A stretch of DNA of 64,000 bases. Source: Candidatus Merdivicinus intestinigallinarum. GTDB lineage: Bacteria > Bacillota > Clostridia > Oscillospirales > Ruminococcaceae. Position 1 is the stretch's first letter. Each line of letters begins with the position of its first letter. The notes under the pieces were generated by a model. The model did no database searches. It worked only from the letters and a program-made list of their open reading frames with translations, and was not told the origin of the DNA. The DNA lies in contig DVOW01000012.1 of the NCBI GenBank assembly GCA_018713335.1, positions 26,918-90,917 of the forward strand. The letters are read 5' to 3'. The translations under genes were made by a program, and so were the position numbers. Below are positions 9,487 to 19,416 of this stretch, one piece after another.

Positions 9487-10644
9487 TTATCCCACCCGGG
9501 CGATTTCCGTGCCCGGATAATACCGGGCCAAAATCTCCTGCCAGGTATGGCCCTCCTTGGCCATGGCGTCGGCCCCGTACTGGCTCATGCCCACGCCGTG
9601 GCCCTTCCCCTTGGTGCGGAAGGTCAGGGCTTCCCCGCTGCATTCCACGGTGAAATTGGCGGAAGAAAGGCCGAACCAGCTGCGGATGTCCTCGCCGGAA
9701 ACGGTGTTTTCCCCAATTTTTGCGGAAGTGACCATGCCGGCCTCGGTGCGCTCTGTGATTTGGATCCACTGGGCCGGGTCCTCCGGCAGGGAGAGGGTCT
9801 CCAGGTGGGCGCTCAAAATGGCGGCGGCTTCCTGGACCGTCAGGGAGGATTCCCCGTTGCCGGCGGGGTTTTCCGCGTCTTCAGGGCTGTCCGCCGTCAC
9901 AAGGTAGGGGACCTCCCGCCCCCAGACGTCCTTGGCCGATTCGGTCTTGCCGGAGGAAATGGAGTGGAAGGCCGCGGCGGCCGGTTCCCCCTGGTAAACC
10001 AGGACGCAGTTCAAAACCTCGTTTACCGCCGATTCCAGCAGGGCCTCGTTCTCCTCAAAGGAATCCCCCCACAATCCCTGCCGTTCCTCCTTGGAAAGGT
10101 ACGCCTGGAAATGGGCCGGGTCGGTGGACAGGAAGGCCCCCTGCAAGTCCGGGTCCGGGTTTTTCAGCTGTAAGCCCATCTGCCGCAGGGCGTAGCTGTG
10201 GGCGGCCACAGCCTGGGCCTTCACGGCTTCCGGGGCGAAGGTCATGGGGATCTCCGCGGCCGTGACGCCGCAGATGTAGTCAAAAGGCGAAAGCTCCATG
10301 ACCTGGCCGGAATCCGCGTTCAACACCCGGTACGTTCCCGGCAGGGACAGGGCGGCGCCGCTTTCCGGCAGGGGCTGGGATGCTTCCGCTTCCGGCTGGG
10401 AAGAAACAGGAGAAGCTGGGGCAGAGGACGTTTCCGTTTCTTTTCCTTGGTTGTCCGTTTTTTCCCTTGAGAGGATCCCGGCGGTTTGTCCGGAAGCGTC
10501 CTCCGAAAACCGAAGGAGCTCTGTCCGGGCCGTCAGGGGCGGCAGAGAGGAGGGCTGCCGGACAGCGGTGGCCAGGGGCACGGCTGGAAGGATGGCCATG
10601 GCGCATAAAAAGGCAAGACAGCGGACAACGCTTCGGTTTTTCAT
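9487..10644 (-). CDS. spoIID: SpoIID/LytB-domain protein, stage II sporulation protein D homologue
   Basis: 385 residues. A signal peptide (CLAFLCAMAILPAVPLAT) is followed by a Ser/Pro/Glu-rich linker and the SpoIID domain. The domain has GVTAAEIPMTFAPEAVKAQA, where the Glu is the presumed catalytic residue, and KGHGVGMSQYGADAMAKEG. SpoIID proteins are lytic transglycosylases that cut denuded peptidoglycan during engulfment of the forespore, so this suggests a spore former. The ATG at 10644 has AAGGAGG at good spacing; a frame to 10725 extends through promoter-like sequence. It is divergent from citrate synthase. Some SpoIID-domain proteins act outside sporulation, so the stage assignment is not certain. 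Confidence 0.85.
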   Translation of the reverse strand: MKNRSVVRCLAFLCAMAILPAVPLATAVRQPSSLPPLTARTELLRFSEDASGQTAGILSREKTDNQGKETETSSAPASPVSSQPEAEASQPLPESGAALSLPGTYRVLNADSGQVMELSPFDYICGVTAAEIPMTFAPEAVKAQAVAAHSYALRQMGLQLKNPDPDLQGAFLSTDPAHFQAYLSKEERQGLWGDSFEENEALLESAVNEVLNCVLVYQGEPAAAAFHSISSGKTESAKDVWGREVPYLVTADSPEDAENPAGNGESSLTVQEAAAILSAHLETLSLPEDPAQWIQITERTEAGMVTSAKIGENTVSGEDIRSWFGLSSANFTVECSGEALTFRTKGKGHGVGMSQYGADAMAKEGHTWQEILARYYPGTEIARVG

Positions 10645-10697
10645 TTGATTTTCCTCCTTGTTCTGCACAGAAATCGGAAGCTCCGGCATATTTAGCC

Positions 10698-10726
10698 TTG
10701 ACTTTACTTCTGTCCTGTTATACAAT
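10698..10726 (+). promoter_or_regulatory. Citrate synthase promoter
   Basis: TTGACT (10698-10703), 17-bp spacer, TACAAT (10721-10726), in the gap between divergent spoIID and the citrate synthase gene. The leader is about 90 nt and contains a GTAGGGGCG-type palindrome. Confidence 0.65.
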
Positions 10727-10761
10727 AATTTTATCTATAGGATTCTGCCAAAAGGCCGGTC

Positions 10762-10778
10762 GTAGGGGCGGACGCCCC
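10762..10778. repeat. REP-like GTAGGGGCG palindrome
   Basis: GTAGGGGCG-GACG-CCCC. It shares the GTAGGGG core with palindromes at 33951, 57235, 57290, 57339, 60301 and 60394. It sits in the citrate synthase leader. Confidence 0.6.
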
Positions 10779-10821
10779 GGACAGGCGCTTGGGCCAATAC
10801 ATGAATGGGGTGGGATTACCG

Positions 10822-12183
10822 ATGCCGAGAGGATTTGTCAAAAAGGAAACTATCAGTACATTATGCGCGGAATTTAAAAAACATAACTACATCGATCCAG
10901 CGCTGAATGAACGCTACAACGTAAAACGCGGCCTCCGCAACAGCGATGGCACCGGCGTCATGGCCGGCCTGACCCAGATCTGCAACGTCCACGGCTATAT
11001 TATGAACGAGGGCGAAAAACAGCCGGTGGAAGGCGAGCTGACCTACCGGGGCTACAACGTCCGGGACCTGATCGACGGCTGCATCAAGGAGCACCGGTAC
11101 GGCTATGAGGAAGTGTCTTACCTGCTTTTGTTCGGCACCCTGCCCACAGCCCAGCAGCTGGAATTTTTCCGCATGGTTTTGGCCCAGGCCCGGTCCCTGC
11201 CCCAGGATTTCGTCCAGGACATGATCTTAAAGGCCCCCTCCAAGGACATTATGAACAAGCTGGCCCGCAGCGTGCTGGCTTTGTACTCCTATGACGAGTT
11301 TGCCGAGGAATCCTCCCTGGAAGGGGAGCTTCGGAAGGCTATTTACATCATTGCCCGGATGCCCACCATTATGGTTAACGCCTACCAGGCGAAAATCGGC
11401 CATTATGACAATAAATCCACCTATTTCCACCCGGTGCGTCCGGAGGAAAGCCTGGCCCAGAGCATCCTTTCCACCCTGCGGATCAACCGGGAGTACACAG
11501 AGGAGGAGGCCCTGCTGCTGGACACCTGCCTCATCCTCCATGCGGAGCACGGCGGCGGCAACAATTCCACCTTCGTCTGCCGGGCTATGACCTCCTCCGG
11601 CACCGATGCCTATTCCTCCTATTCCGCAGCCATCGGCGCTTTGAAGGGCTTCCGCCACGGCGGCGCCAACATCAATGTGGTGCGGATGTTTGAAACCATC
11701 AAGCAGGGGGTTTCCAACTGGAAGGACAACGAGGAGGTTTCCCGGTTCTTGGGCCAGATCCTGGATCGGGAAAAGGGCGACGGCACCGGTTTGATCTACG
11801 GCATGGGCCACGCGGTCTACACCGTTTCCGACCCCCGTGCCCAGATCCTCCGGGACAGCGCCGAAAAGCTGGCCAGCGAAAAGGGCATGACCGAGGAATT
11901 CGAGCTGTTGAAGTCCATCGAGCGCCTGGCCCCGGACGAAATCGCCAAGCGGAAAGGGGACAAAAAATCCATCTGCGCCAATGTGGACCTGTATTCCGGC
12001 TTCGTTTACCGGATGCTGGGCATCCCCATGGAGCTTTACACCCCCCTCTTCGCCGTGGCCCGGATGAGTGGCTGGTGCGCCCATCGGATCGAGGAATATA
12101 CCACCTGCTCCCGGATCATGCGGCCGGCGTATAAATCGGTTGTCCACAAACAGGAGTACCTGCCATTGGACAGCCGCCGCTAA
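10822..12183 (+). CDS. gltA: Citrate synthase
   Basis: 453 residues, clostridial type. Conserved blocks include YNVKRGLRNSDGTGVMAGLT, GELTYRGYNVRDLID, LILHAEHGGGNNSTF (catalytic His region), GALKGFRHGGANI and IYGMGHAVYTVSDPRA (second catalytic His). Near the end is YSGFVYRMLGIP, with the catalytic Asp region just upstream (CANVDLYSG). It condenses acetyl-CoA and oxaloacetate. The ATG at 10822 is preceded by GGGGTGGGA; ATGs at 10789 and 10801 precede that site and are less likely. It stands alone behind its own promoter, with a lipoprotein gene 20 bp downstream. Confidence 0.94.
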   Translation: MPRGFVKKETISTLCAEFKKHNYIDPALNERYNVKRGLRNSDGTGVMAGLTQICNVHGYIMNEGEKQPVEGELTYRGYNVRDLIDGCIKEHRYGYEEVSYLLLFGTLPTAQQLEFFRMVLAQARSLPQDFVQDMILKAPSKDIMNKLARSVLALYSYDEFAEESSLEGELRKAIYIIARMPTIMVNAYQAKIGHYDNKSTYFHPVRPEESLAQSILSTLRINREYTEEEALLLDTCLILHAEHGGGNNSTFVCRAMTSSGTDAYSSYSAAIGALKGFRHGGANINVVRMFETIKQGVSNWKDNEEVSRFLGQILDREKGDGTGLIYGMGHAVYTVSDPRAQILRDSAEKLASEKGMTEEFELLKSIERLAPDEIAKRKGDKKSICANVDLYSGFVYRMLGIPMELYTPLFAVARMSGWCAHRIEEYTTCSRIMRPAYKSVVHKQEYLPLDSRR

Positions 12184-12203
12184 CCCGGCAGAAAGGACTG
12201 CTT

Positions 12204-13526
12204 GTGAAAATTCAGTGGTTCAGCGCGGCGGCGGCCGCCATGCTGCTCCTTTCCGGCTGCGCGTTCCCGCAGACGGGGGTGGAGAGCCTTTTGGCCGCGC
12301 CCTTGCTCAATGAGGAACAAAATGAGGTCTATGCCGCCCTGGTAAGGGAAACCGGCAGCAGCATCAAGCTCCTTTACCCCCAGCGTGGGGAAAACCGGTC
12401 GGCGTTTTTGCTGATGAATTTGGATGAGGAGGCCACAAATGAAGCGGTGGCTTTCTATCAGTCCACCACCGCCAATGTGACCACCTCCATCCACATGGCG
12501 GTTTTGGATAAGCAGGAGGACCAGTGGCGCGCCGTCCACGACATCTCCCTGGAAGGGACCCAGGTGGAGGACGTGGCGGTCATGAGGGAAGGCGGCGTCT
12601 TTTTGCTGGCGGTGGGACTCACCTACGCCAGTGAAAACACCAGCCTTTTAAAGGTGTACCAGTTCAACGGGGACATCATGGACGAGGTCTATTCTGAGGA
12701 TTACCAGGCGAAGCTCATCTGCGATATGGACAGCGACGACCAGGACGACATCGTTTTGGTTCGGGGAGGGACCGAGGAGGCCGCCCCCTTTGCCAAACTC
12801 CTGGCCTACGAGGACGGGGGCTTCGCGGAAAAGGGCCGGGCCGTCACCGACCCCACCATCACCCGCTATTCCAGCATCCGCAGCGGCTACCTGAAAAACG
12901 GCCAGCAGGCGGTGTATCTGGACGGGTACCGGGGCAGCGCCGCCATGACCACCGAGATTTTGGGCTACACGGAAAATCACGGCCAGGGGCATTTGGCAAA
13001 CCTGACCTACGATTCCCACAATGTCCAGTCCTACCCGGTGGACCGCCCCCTGGGGGCGGAATGCGCCGACTTAAATAACGACCTGATCATCGAAGTGCCG
13101 GGCCTGACCCCCATGCCGGGTTATTCAGCGGAACAGGCCGGCGCCTTTTACCTGACCACCTGGTATAATTTCTTAGACGGCCAGTTTGAGAAGGTCAAAT
13201 CCTCCTATGTCAACGCCTCCCAGGGGTACCTTTTGGACTTCCCGGAGAGATGGGAGGGGAAGGTGAGCGTCCGCAAATCCGCCCAGAGCAACGAAATGCT
13301 GTTTTATGAATATCAGGCCGGGGACAACCCGGTCAAAAGCGAGCTTTTGTACATCCGCATGGTCAAGCGCAGCGAATGGGAATCCGGCGTTTACGAGGAT
13401 TACGAGGTCATCAGCAGCTCCGGCGGCGGACAGATTTTCTATCTGGCCAAAATCCCCGCCGGAGCCAACACGGCCCTGCGGATGAGCATGGAGGAAGTCA
13501 AGAGGAATTTTTCCCGGTATTATTGA
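12204..13526 (+). CDS. Lipoprotein of unknown function upstream of a two-component system
   Basis: 440 residues. The signal peptide ends in the lipobox LLSGC, so the mature protein should be lipid-anchored at Cys18 on the outer face of the membrane. Two Asp-rich stretches (DMDSDDQDDIVLVRG and ADLNNDLIIEVPG) resemble calcium-binding FG-GAP/VCBS-type repeats, suggesting a beta-propeller-like fold; this is inference. The start is GTG at 12204 behind GAAAGGA. The gene ends 17 bp before a response regulator and histidine kinase, so it may sense or modulate their signal. I do not recognise a named family. Confidence 0.8.
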   Translation: MKIQWFSAAAAAMLLLSGCAFPQTGVESLLAAPLLNEEQNEVYAALVRETGSSIKLLYPQRGENRSAFLLMNLDEEATNEAVAFYQSTTANVTTSIHMAVLDKQEDQWRAVHDISLEGTQVEDVAVMREGGVFLLAVGLTYASENTSLLKVYQFNGDIMDEVYSEDYQAKLICDMDSDDQDDIVLVRGGTEEAAPFAKLLAYEDGGFAEKGRAVTDPTITRYSSIRSGYLKNGQQAVYLDGYRGSAAMTTEILGYTENHGQGHLANLTYDSHNVQSYPVDRPLGAECADLNNDLIIEVPGLTPMPGYSAEQAGAFYLTTWYNFLDGQFEKVKSSYVNASQGYLLDFPERWEGKVSVRKSAQSNEMLFYEYQAGDNPVKSELLYIRMVKRSEWESGVYEDYEVISSSGGGQIFYLAKIPAGANTALRMSMEEVKRNFSRYY

Positions 13527-13543
13527 GAAAGGAAAACGGCTGC

Positions 13544-14251
13544 ATGAAACGTATTTTAGTGTGTGAAGATGAAGACACCATCCGGGAATTTGTGGTGATT
13601 AACCTACAGCGTTCCGGTTACAGCGTGGTGGACGTCAATTGCGGGGAGGAAGCCCTGCGGGTCTATGATGAACAGAACGGGGACTTTGACGTGGCCCTTT
13701 TGGATGTGACCATGCCAGGGATGGACGGCTTTACCCTGTGCAAAAAGCTGCGGGAGCGTTCAGAAACCTTGGGCATTATTTTCCTCACCGCCCGGAGCCA
13801 GGAAATCGACCGGGTTGGGGGGCTCATGATGGGGGCCGACGATTATGTGACCAAGCCCTTCAGCCCCTCGGAGGTGGTGGCCCGGGTGGACGCCGTCTAC
13901 CGCCGGGTCAGCATGGTAGCCGGCAAGCCCAAGGAAAGCGCGGAGATCCGCAGCGGCCCCTTTGTGCTGAACATCAAAAGCCGGACCTTGACCAAAAACG
14001 GCAAGCCTATCGACCTGACCCAGGTAGAGTACCAGATTGTGGAGCTGCTTTTGAAAAACAAAGGCTCCGCTTTGGACCGGAACAAGATTTTAAGCGAAAT
14101 CTGGGGGGAAAACTACTACAGCGACGTAAAAATCGTGGACGTGAATATCCGACGCCTGCGGATCAAGGTGGAGGATGAGCCTTCCATGCCCGTCTATATC
14201 CAAACGGTGTGGGGGTACGGCTACAAATGGGGGAACCCGTTTGACGGCTGA
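13544..14251 (+). CDS. OmpR/PhoB-family response regulator
   Basis: 235 residues. The receiver domain begins ILVCEDEDTIREFV (acidic pocket). The phosphoacceptor Asp is in VALLDVTMPGMDG near residue 53, and the conserved Lys is in DYVTKPFSP. The C-terminal half is a winged-helix DNA-binding domain (LTQVEYQIVELLLKN and VDVNIRRLRIKVE, ending in TVWGYGYKW). The ATG at 13544 follows AGAAAGGAAAA. It forms an operon with the lipoprotein upstream and the kinase 24 bp downstream. Confidence 0.92.
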   Translation: MKRILVCEDEDTIREFVVINLQRSGYSVVDVNCGEEALRVYDEQNGDFDVALLDVTMPGMDGFTLCKKLRERSETLGIIFLTARSQEIDRVGGLMMGADDYVTKPFSPSEVVARVDAVYRRVSMVAGKPKESAEIRSGPFVLNIKSRTLTKNGKPIDLTQVEYQIVELLLKNKGSALDRNKILSEIWGENYYSDVKIVDVNIRRLRIKVEDEPSMPVYIQTVWGYGYKWGNPFDG

Positions 14252-14275
14252 GAGAAAAGGAGGGGAGCCGGGCAG

Positions 14276-15745
14276 ATGGCGCTGAAAAGCATTACCCAGC
14301 GGTGGTTTTTAAACAGCTTCGGCGTGATTTTCGTGATTTTAGCTGCGGTGGTGGCCGTCAGCGGCGTCAGCATCCACAATTACTACTATTCGGCGGTGAA
14401 GGAAGTCCTGAACAACCAAGCCAGCACTGTGGACGGCATGATGATCCGCTATTCGGAGAATACCGTCACGTCCAATTTCTACACGGAAATCCGCAGCTAT
14501 GTGGAGTCCTTCCCTGATAAAAATATGATCGAGCTCATGGCCATCGACTTGAACGGCAACGTGGTCCTGACCTCCAGCGGCTTTTCCTACAGCAGCCGCA
14601 ACCTTCCCGACTATACTATGGCCATCAATTCCCCCAGGGGGGAAGGCTACTATGTAGGGGAGCTGGACGGCAGCGGCGACAAAGTCATGGCCGTCACCCG
14701 GATGGTGACGCCGGTAAATTCGGAGTTTTCCGCCATGCGCTTTGTGGTGTCCATGGAAAAGGTGGACCAGGCCATCCGGAACCTGGTGCTGATGATCAGC
14801 GCCGTGGCCCTGGCGGTGCTGGGACTTGTGCTGGTGTCGGGGCTTTTCTTCCTCAAAAGCATCGTAAAGCCTGTCCGGGAGATCGGCATCGCCGCCCGGC
14901 AGATCGCTTCCGGCGACTTCAAGAGCCGCATCAGCAGCCCCTCGGACGACGAAATCGGCGCTCTCTGCACCACCATCAACTTTATGGCCGACGAGCTGGA
15001 AAACACGGAGAAGATGAAAAACGAGTTTATTTCCTCCGTGTCCCACGAGCTGCGCACCCCCTTGACGGCCATCCGAGGATGGGCCGAAACCCTGCTGGAT
15101 ACCGATAACTACGACGCCGCAACTTTAAAAAAGGGGATGCGGGTCATCTCGGCGGAAACCGAGCGGCTCTCCGGCATGGTGGAGGAGCTTCTGGACTTTT
15201 CCCGCATCCAGAACGGCCGGTTCAGCCTGGTGTTCCAAAAGCTGGATTTGCTGGCGGAACTGGGGGAAGCAGTGCTCATGTACACCGAAAAGGCCAAACG
15301 GGAAGGCATCCAGATCTTGTACAGCGAGCCGGATATGCTCCCCATTATTTACGGGGACAAGAACCGGCTGCGGCAGGTGTTCATCAACGTCATCGACAAC
15401 GCCGTCAAATACTCCGACCCCGGCGGCACCGTGCGGATCGAAGCCTTTGCCCGGGACGGGGACATCTTTATCAGCGTGGCGGACGCGGGCTGCGGCATCG
15501 CCCCGGAAGACCTGCCGAAAATCAAGACAAAATTCTATAAGGCCAACCACACCCGCCGGGGTTCCGGCATCGGGCTGGCGGTGGCCGACGAGATCATCCA
15601 GATGCACAAGGGCAGCATCGACATCGAAAGCACCCTGGGGGTGGGCACCACCGTGCTGATCCGGCTCCCGGTCAGCGGCCCGGAGGACGCCCCCGAACAG
15701 CCCGCAATTTTGGAAAGGAAAGTCGAGAATGAGCAAAAACTTTAA
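14276..15745 (+). CDS. Sensor histidine kinase
   Basis: 489 residues. Two transmembrane helices (about residues 15-35 and 165-187) flank an extracellular sensor domain of about 130 residues. A HAMP domain ([20 protein letters not shown]), an H-box [17 protein letters not shown] with the phosphorylated His near residue 257, an N-box ([14 protein letters not shown]) and the G-boxes ([13 protein letters not shown] and [12 protein letters not shown]) follow. All catalytic motifs are intact. The stimulus is unknown. The ATG follows AGGAGGGG. Its last 17 bp overlap yqhQ. Confidence 0.93.
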   Translation: MALKSITQRWFLNSFGVIFVILAAVVAVSGVSIHNYYYSAVKEVLNNQASTVDGMMIRYSENTVTSNFYTEIRSYVESFPDKNMIELMAIDLNGNVVLTSSGFSYSSRNLPDYTMAINSPRGEGYYVGELDGSGDKVMAVTRMVTPVNSEFSAMRFVVSMEKVDQAIRNLVLMISAVALAVLGLVLVSGLFFLKSIVKPVREIGIAARQIASGDFKSRISSPSDDEIGALCTTINFMADELENTEKMKNEFISSVSHELRTPLTAIRGWAETLLDTDNYDAATLKKGMRVISAETERLSGMVEELLDFSRIQNGRFSLVFQKLDLLAELGEAVLMYTEKAKREGIQILYSEPDMLPIIYGDKNRLRQVFINVIDNAVKYSDPGGTVRIEAFARDGDIFISVADAGCGIAPEDLPKIKTKFYKANHTRRGSGIGLAVADEIIQMHKGSIDIESTLGVGTTVLIRLPVSGPEDAPEQPAILERKVENEQKL

Positions 15746-16652
15746 AACGTCCATCGGCGGCCAGGCCCTGATCGAGGGGGTCATGATGCGCGGCCCCCGC
15801 AAAACGGCCATGTCTGTCCGAAAGCCGGGCGGGGAGCTGCAAACGGATATCTGGGACAACAAGCCCGCCCGCATCTGGAACAAACTTCCCATTGTCCGGG
15901 GCGTTGTGAACATGGTCACTTCCCTGGTCGTAGGCTACCGGTGCCTGATGAAATCCGCCGAAATCTCCACAGAGGGGATGGAGGAGGAAGAACCTTCCAA
16001 ATTGGAAAAGTGGCTGGAGGAAAAGCTGGGGGACAAGCTGATGAAGGGCGCTATGGTCATCGCGTCCGTTTTGGGCGTCCTGCTGGCGGTGCTGCTTTTC
16101 ATGTACCTGCCCGCCTGGCTGGTGGGACTGGGGGAAGGAGTCCTGCCCCACTGGAGCATGTCCCTCATCGAAGGGCTGATTAAAATCGGGGTGTTCCTGC
16201 TGTATATGGGGCTCATCGGCCTTATGCCGGATATGCGCCGCCTGTACCAGTACCACGGCGCGGAACACAAGACCATTGCCTGCTACGAGGCCGGCGAGGA
16301 GCTGACCCCGGAAAACATCCGCAAATACCCCCGGTTCCACCCCCGCTGTGGCACCAGCTTTATCGTCATCGCCCTGATTTTGGGCATCCTCATCTTTTCC
16401 GTGGTCACATGGAGCAACGCTTTGGTCCGGACCCTGCTGAAACTCTGCCTGCTGCCTATAGTTGTGGGCATTGCTTACGAGCTCATCAAGCTGGCAGGCC
16501 GGTACGACAACCTGTTTACCCGGATCATTTCCTTCCCGGGCTTAAAAATCCAGCACCTGACCACCCGGGAGCCGGACGACAGCATGATCGAGGCGGCCAT
16601 CGCTTCCATGGAAGCGGTAATTCCCGAAAACGAGGGGGAGGACCGCTGGTGA
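15729..16652 (+). CDS. yqhQ: YqhQ-family (DUF1385) membrane protein
   Basis: 307 residues. The N-terminus has the family signature [21 protein letters not shown]. Membrane segments follow, with a conserved region [20 protein letters not shown] and HPRCGTSFI in the middle and [15 protein letters not shown] at the end. It lies directly upstream of prmC with overlapping stop and start (GTGA), as in many firmicutes. Molecular function is not established. Confidence 0.9.
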   Translation: MSKNFKTSIGGQALIEGVMMRGPRKTAMSVRKPGGELQTDIWDNKPARIWNKLPIVRGVVNMVTSLVVGYRCLMKSAEISTEGMEEEEPSKLEKWLEEKLGDKLMKGAMVIASVLGVLLAVLLFMYLPAWLVGLGEGVLPHWSMSLIEGLIKIGVFLLYMGLIGLMPDMRRLYQYHGAEHKTIACYEAGEELTPENIRKYPRFHPRCGTSFIVIALILGILIFSVVTWSNALVRTLLKLCLLPIVVGIAYELIKLAGRYDNLFTRIISFPGLKIQHLTTREPDDSMIEAAIASMEAVIPENEGEDRW

Positions 16653-17521
16653 GAATCTCTTTACGGGACGTATATTCCGGCGTAAAAAATACAATTTTCC
16701 CGCAAACCGAGGACGCGGCCTTTGAGGCAAAGGAGCTTTTGCAGGCGGTTTTCGGCGTTTCCCGGCAGGATATCCTCCTGGGCCGGGAAACGGAGGTGGA
16801 AAGTGAGCAGCTTGACAGGCTACAGGAACTGGCCCGCCGCCGGGCTTCTGGGGAGCCGTTACAGTACCTCTTAGGCGAGTGGGATTTCTACGGCCGGACC
16901 TTTTCCGTTGGCCCCGGCGTCTTGATCCCTCGGGCGGACACGGAACCCCTGGTGGAAAAGGCCCTGGAATTTTTAAAAGGGAAACCCAATCCCCGGGTAC
17001 TGGATCTTTGCACCGGCACCGGCTGTATTGCCGTTACCATTGGGGCGGAGCGTCCGGACGCGGAGGTTTGGGCCGTGGAAAAATCTCCGGAAGCCTGGGC
17101 TTTTTTCTGCCGGAACAATGAGAAATACGGTGGGCGCGTCCATGGAGTTCTGGCGGACGCCTTAATGGAGATCCCAATACTTCCCGTAGAATTTGACTTG
17201 ATCATTTCAAATCCGCCTTATCTCACGGCGGAGGAAATGGCCGATTTGCAGCCGGAAGTCCGAAAGGAGCCGGCCATGGCCCTGGACGGCGGCGAGGACG
17301 GTCTTTCCTTTTACCGGCAGCTGACCGGCCGGTACCGGAGCTTCCTGAAACCCGGCGGCATGATGGCTTATGAAATCGGAATGGGACAGGAAAATGCCGT
17401 TTGCGAAATCTTTTTACAAAATAGACTTGATTCTGTTTGCCAAACCAAGGACCTTCATGGTATAATAAGAGTAGTTACGGCAGAGAACAAACTTTCCCGG
17501 ACTGACGCGGGAAATCAATAA
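16649..17521 (+). CDS. prmC: Peptide chain release factor N5-glutamine methyltransferase
   Basis: 290 residues. It methylates the Gln of the GGQ motif in release factors 1 and 2 using SAM. An N-terminal helical domain is followed by [15 protein letters not shown]. The Rossmann fold has [15 protein letters not shown] (motif I), and the NPPY catalytic motif is in [14 protein letters not shown] near residue 187. The start is GTG at 16649, overlapping the yqhQ stop. Its 3' end contains the recA promoter. Confidence 0.92.
   Translation: MRISLRDVYSGVKNTIFPQTEDAAFEAKELLQAVFGVSRQDILLGRETEVESEQLDRLQELARRRASGEPLQYLLGEWDFYGRTFSVGPGVLIPRADTEPLVEKALEFLKGKPNPRVLDLCTGTGCIAVTIGAERPDAEVWAVEKSPEAWAFFCRNNEKYGGRVHGVLADALMEIPILPVEFDLIISNPPYLTAEEMADLQPEVRKEPAMALDGGEDGLSFYRQLTGRYRSFLKPGGMMAYEIGMGQENAVCEIFLQNRLDSVCQTKDLHGIIRVVTAENKLSRTDAGNQ
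17437..17466 (+). promoter_or_regulatory. recA promoter inside the prmC 3' end
   Basis: TTGCCA (17437-17442), 18-bp spacer, TATAAT (17461-17466) preceded by TGG, an extended -10. It lies about 75 bp upstream of the recA start, within prmC coding sequence. Confidence 0.7.
17485..17496 (+). promoter_or_regulatory. Candidate LexA operator of recA
   Basis: GAAC-AAAC-TTTC matches the Gram-positive LexA box GAAC-N4-GTTC at 7 of 8 positions. It lies about 19 bp downstream of the -10 element, a position where a repressor would block transcription. The half-site mismatch makes it tentative. Confidence 0.45.
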
Positions 17522-17538
17522 ACGGAGGTAGACAATCT

Positions 17539-18780
17539 ATGGCCAAAGCGAAAGTAGTTTCTCCAGTGAAGCAGCTGGATACCCCGGAAGAAAAAAAGAA
17601 GGCGCTGCAAAGCGCCATTGAGCATATCGAAAAGACCTTCGGCGCAGGCTCCATCATGAAGCTGGGGGAAAACCGCCACCTGGATGTGGACGTGATCCCC
17701 ACTGGCTCTCTGGGGCTGGACCTGGCCCTGGGGGTTGGCGGCGTGCCCAAAGGACGTATCGTGGAAATCTACGGGCCGGAATCCTCCGGTAAAACCACCG
17801 TGGCCCTGCAAATGGTGGCCCAGGCCCAGAAAATGGGTGGCGAGGCCGCTTTTATCGACGTAGAGCACGCCCTGGACCCGGGCTACGCCAAGGCTCTGGG
17901 CGTTGATATTGACAGCCTCTTGGTTTCCCAGCCGGACACCGGCGAGCAGGCCTTGGAGATCGCCGAAGCACTGGTGCGCTCCGGCGCTTTGGACATCGTG
18001 GTATTCGACTCCGTTGCCGCCATGGTCACCAAATCGGAAATCGAAGGGGAAATGGGGGACGCCCATGTGGGCCAGCTGGCCCGGCTCATGAGCCAGGCCA
18101 TGCGGAAACTTACCGCCATCATCGGCCGCAGCAACTGCGTGGCCATCTTCATCAACCAGATCCGGGAAAAGATCGGCGTCACCTTCGGCAACCCGGAAAC
18201 CACCACCGGCGGCCGGGCCCTGAAATATTTCGCCACCGTCCGCATCGACGTCCGCAAGGGCGAGTCCATCAAGGACGGCAGCGAGTTCATCGGCAACGTC
18301 ACCAAGTGCAAGGTGGTGAAAAACAAGGTGGCCCCGCCCTTTAAGGAATGTACCTTCGACCTGATGTACGGCGAAGGCACCTCTTATGAGGGCGAGATCA
18401 TCGACATCGGCTCCGTGCTGGGGCTCATTGAAAAATCCGGCTCCTGGTACAGCTACAAAGGCGAGCGCATCGGCCAGGGCAAGGAAAAGGCCCGGGCATT
18501 CTTAAAGGAACATCCGGAAGTCAGCGCGGAAATCGAGAAGATCATCCGGGACAACATCGACAACTTCGTCATGGCCCCGGCCAAAGGCGCCAAGCAGAGC
18601 ACCCTGGAACTGCGGAAAGGCACCACCATCAAGCTGGGGGATGAAGTCATCACCCCGCCGGAACACGCGCCTGTTTCCGACTATGAGGGCGCCGAGGATC
18701 CGGAGGCCCCTTCCTCCGCCGATGACCTGACGGACATCGACCTGGATGTGGAAGCCGACCTGGATGATTTTGAAGAATGA
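17539..18780 (+). CDS. recA: Recombinase RecA
   Basis: 413 residues, about 60 longer than usual because of an acidic tail rich in Asp, Glu and Pro ([14 protein letters not shown] and following). The core is complete: Walker [10 protein letters not shown] near residue 79, [26 protein letters not shown], and [12 protein letters not shown] followed by NPETTTGG (loop L2). It drives homologous recombination and LexA self-cleavage. The ATG follows ACGGAGGT. The stop codon overlaps the recX start (ATGA). Confidence 0.98.
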   Translation: MAKAKVVSPVKQLDTPEEKKKALQSAIEHIEKTFGAGSIMKLGENRHLDVDVIPTGSLGLDLALGVGGVPKGRIVEIYGPESSGKTTVALQMVAQAQKMGGEAAFIDVEHALDPGYAKALGVDIDSLLVSQPDTGEQALEIAEALVRSGALDIVVFDSVAAMVTKSEIEGEMGDAHVGQLARLMSQAMRKLTAIIGRSNCVAIFINQIREKIGVTFGNPETTTGGRALKYFATVRIDVRKGESIKDGSEFIGNVTKCKVVKNKVAPPFKECTFDLMYGEGTSYEGEIIDIGSVLGLIEKSGSWYSYKGERIGQGKEKARAFLKEHPEVSAEIEKIIRDNIDNFVMAPAKGAKQSTLELRKGTTIKLGDEVITPPEHAPVSDYEGAEDPEAPSSADDLTDIDLDVEADLDDFEE

Positions 18781-19403
18781 TCATCACCAAACTGGAAAAA
18801 ATGCAGGGCAGCCGCTGGAAGGTGGAAGTGGACGGCGAATACTGGAACATCCTGGATGCGGAAATCATCGTCCAGTTCCACTTGAAGCAGGGCGCTGCCG
18901 TTGGGGAAGAGACCCTGGAACAAGCCCTTTCCGCCGCCGAATACCGCCGGGCCAGGGAACGGGCACTTTACCTGCTGGACCGGAAGGACTACGGCAGCTG
19001 GGAAATCGAACGGAAGCTCTCCCAGAACGTCAGCCCGGAAACCGCCCGGAGGGTGGTGGAACGGCTGGAAGAGCTGGGCCTTATCAACGACGAGGAATAC
19101 GCCCGGAAGCTGGCCCGGCATTATATCCTGCAAAAAAAGCAGGGCCCCCATCGGGCGGTTTTAGAACTGCGGAAACGGGGAATTGACGCCGGTCTGGCCG
19201 CAGAGGCGGTGGACGAGGTGGAACCGGAGGAGGACCAGCTTGTGGAGCTGTGCCGCCGGAAATATGCCCGGAAACTGGAAACTGACGAAAAAGGCCGAGA
19301 AAAGGTCATCGCCGCTTTGATGCGGCTGGGCCACGGCTATTACGACGCCTGCGGGGCTGTGGATACAGTCCTGGAGGAGCTGGACGAGCAAAACGAGGAA
19401 TAA
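18777..19403 (+). CDS. recX: Regulatory protein RecX
   Basis: 208 residues. Three-helix RecX repeats are visible ([50 protein letters not shown]). The ATG overlaps the recA stop by 4 bp, so translation is probably coupled. RecX binds RecA filaments and limits strand exchange. Length and position match the family. Confidence 0.92.
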   Translation: MIITKLEKMQGSRWKVEVDGEYWNILDAEIIVQFHLKQGAAVGEETLEQALSAAEYRRARERALYLLDRKDYGSWEIERKLSQNVSPETARRVVERLEELGLINDEEYARKLARHYILQKKQGPHRAVLELRKRGIDAGLAAEAVDEVEPEEDQLVELCRRKYARKLETDEKGREKVIAALMRLGHGYYDACGAVDTVLEELDEQNEE

Positions 19404-19416
19404 GAGAGGAACGAGC

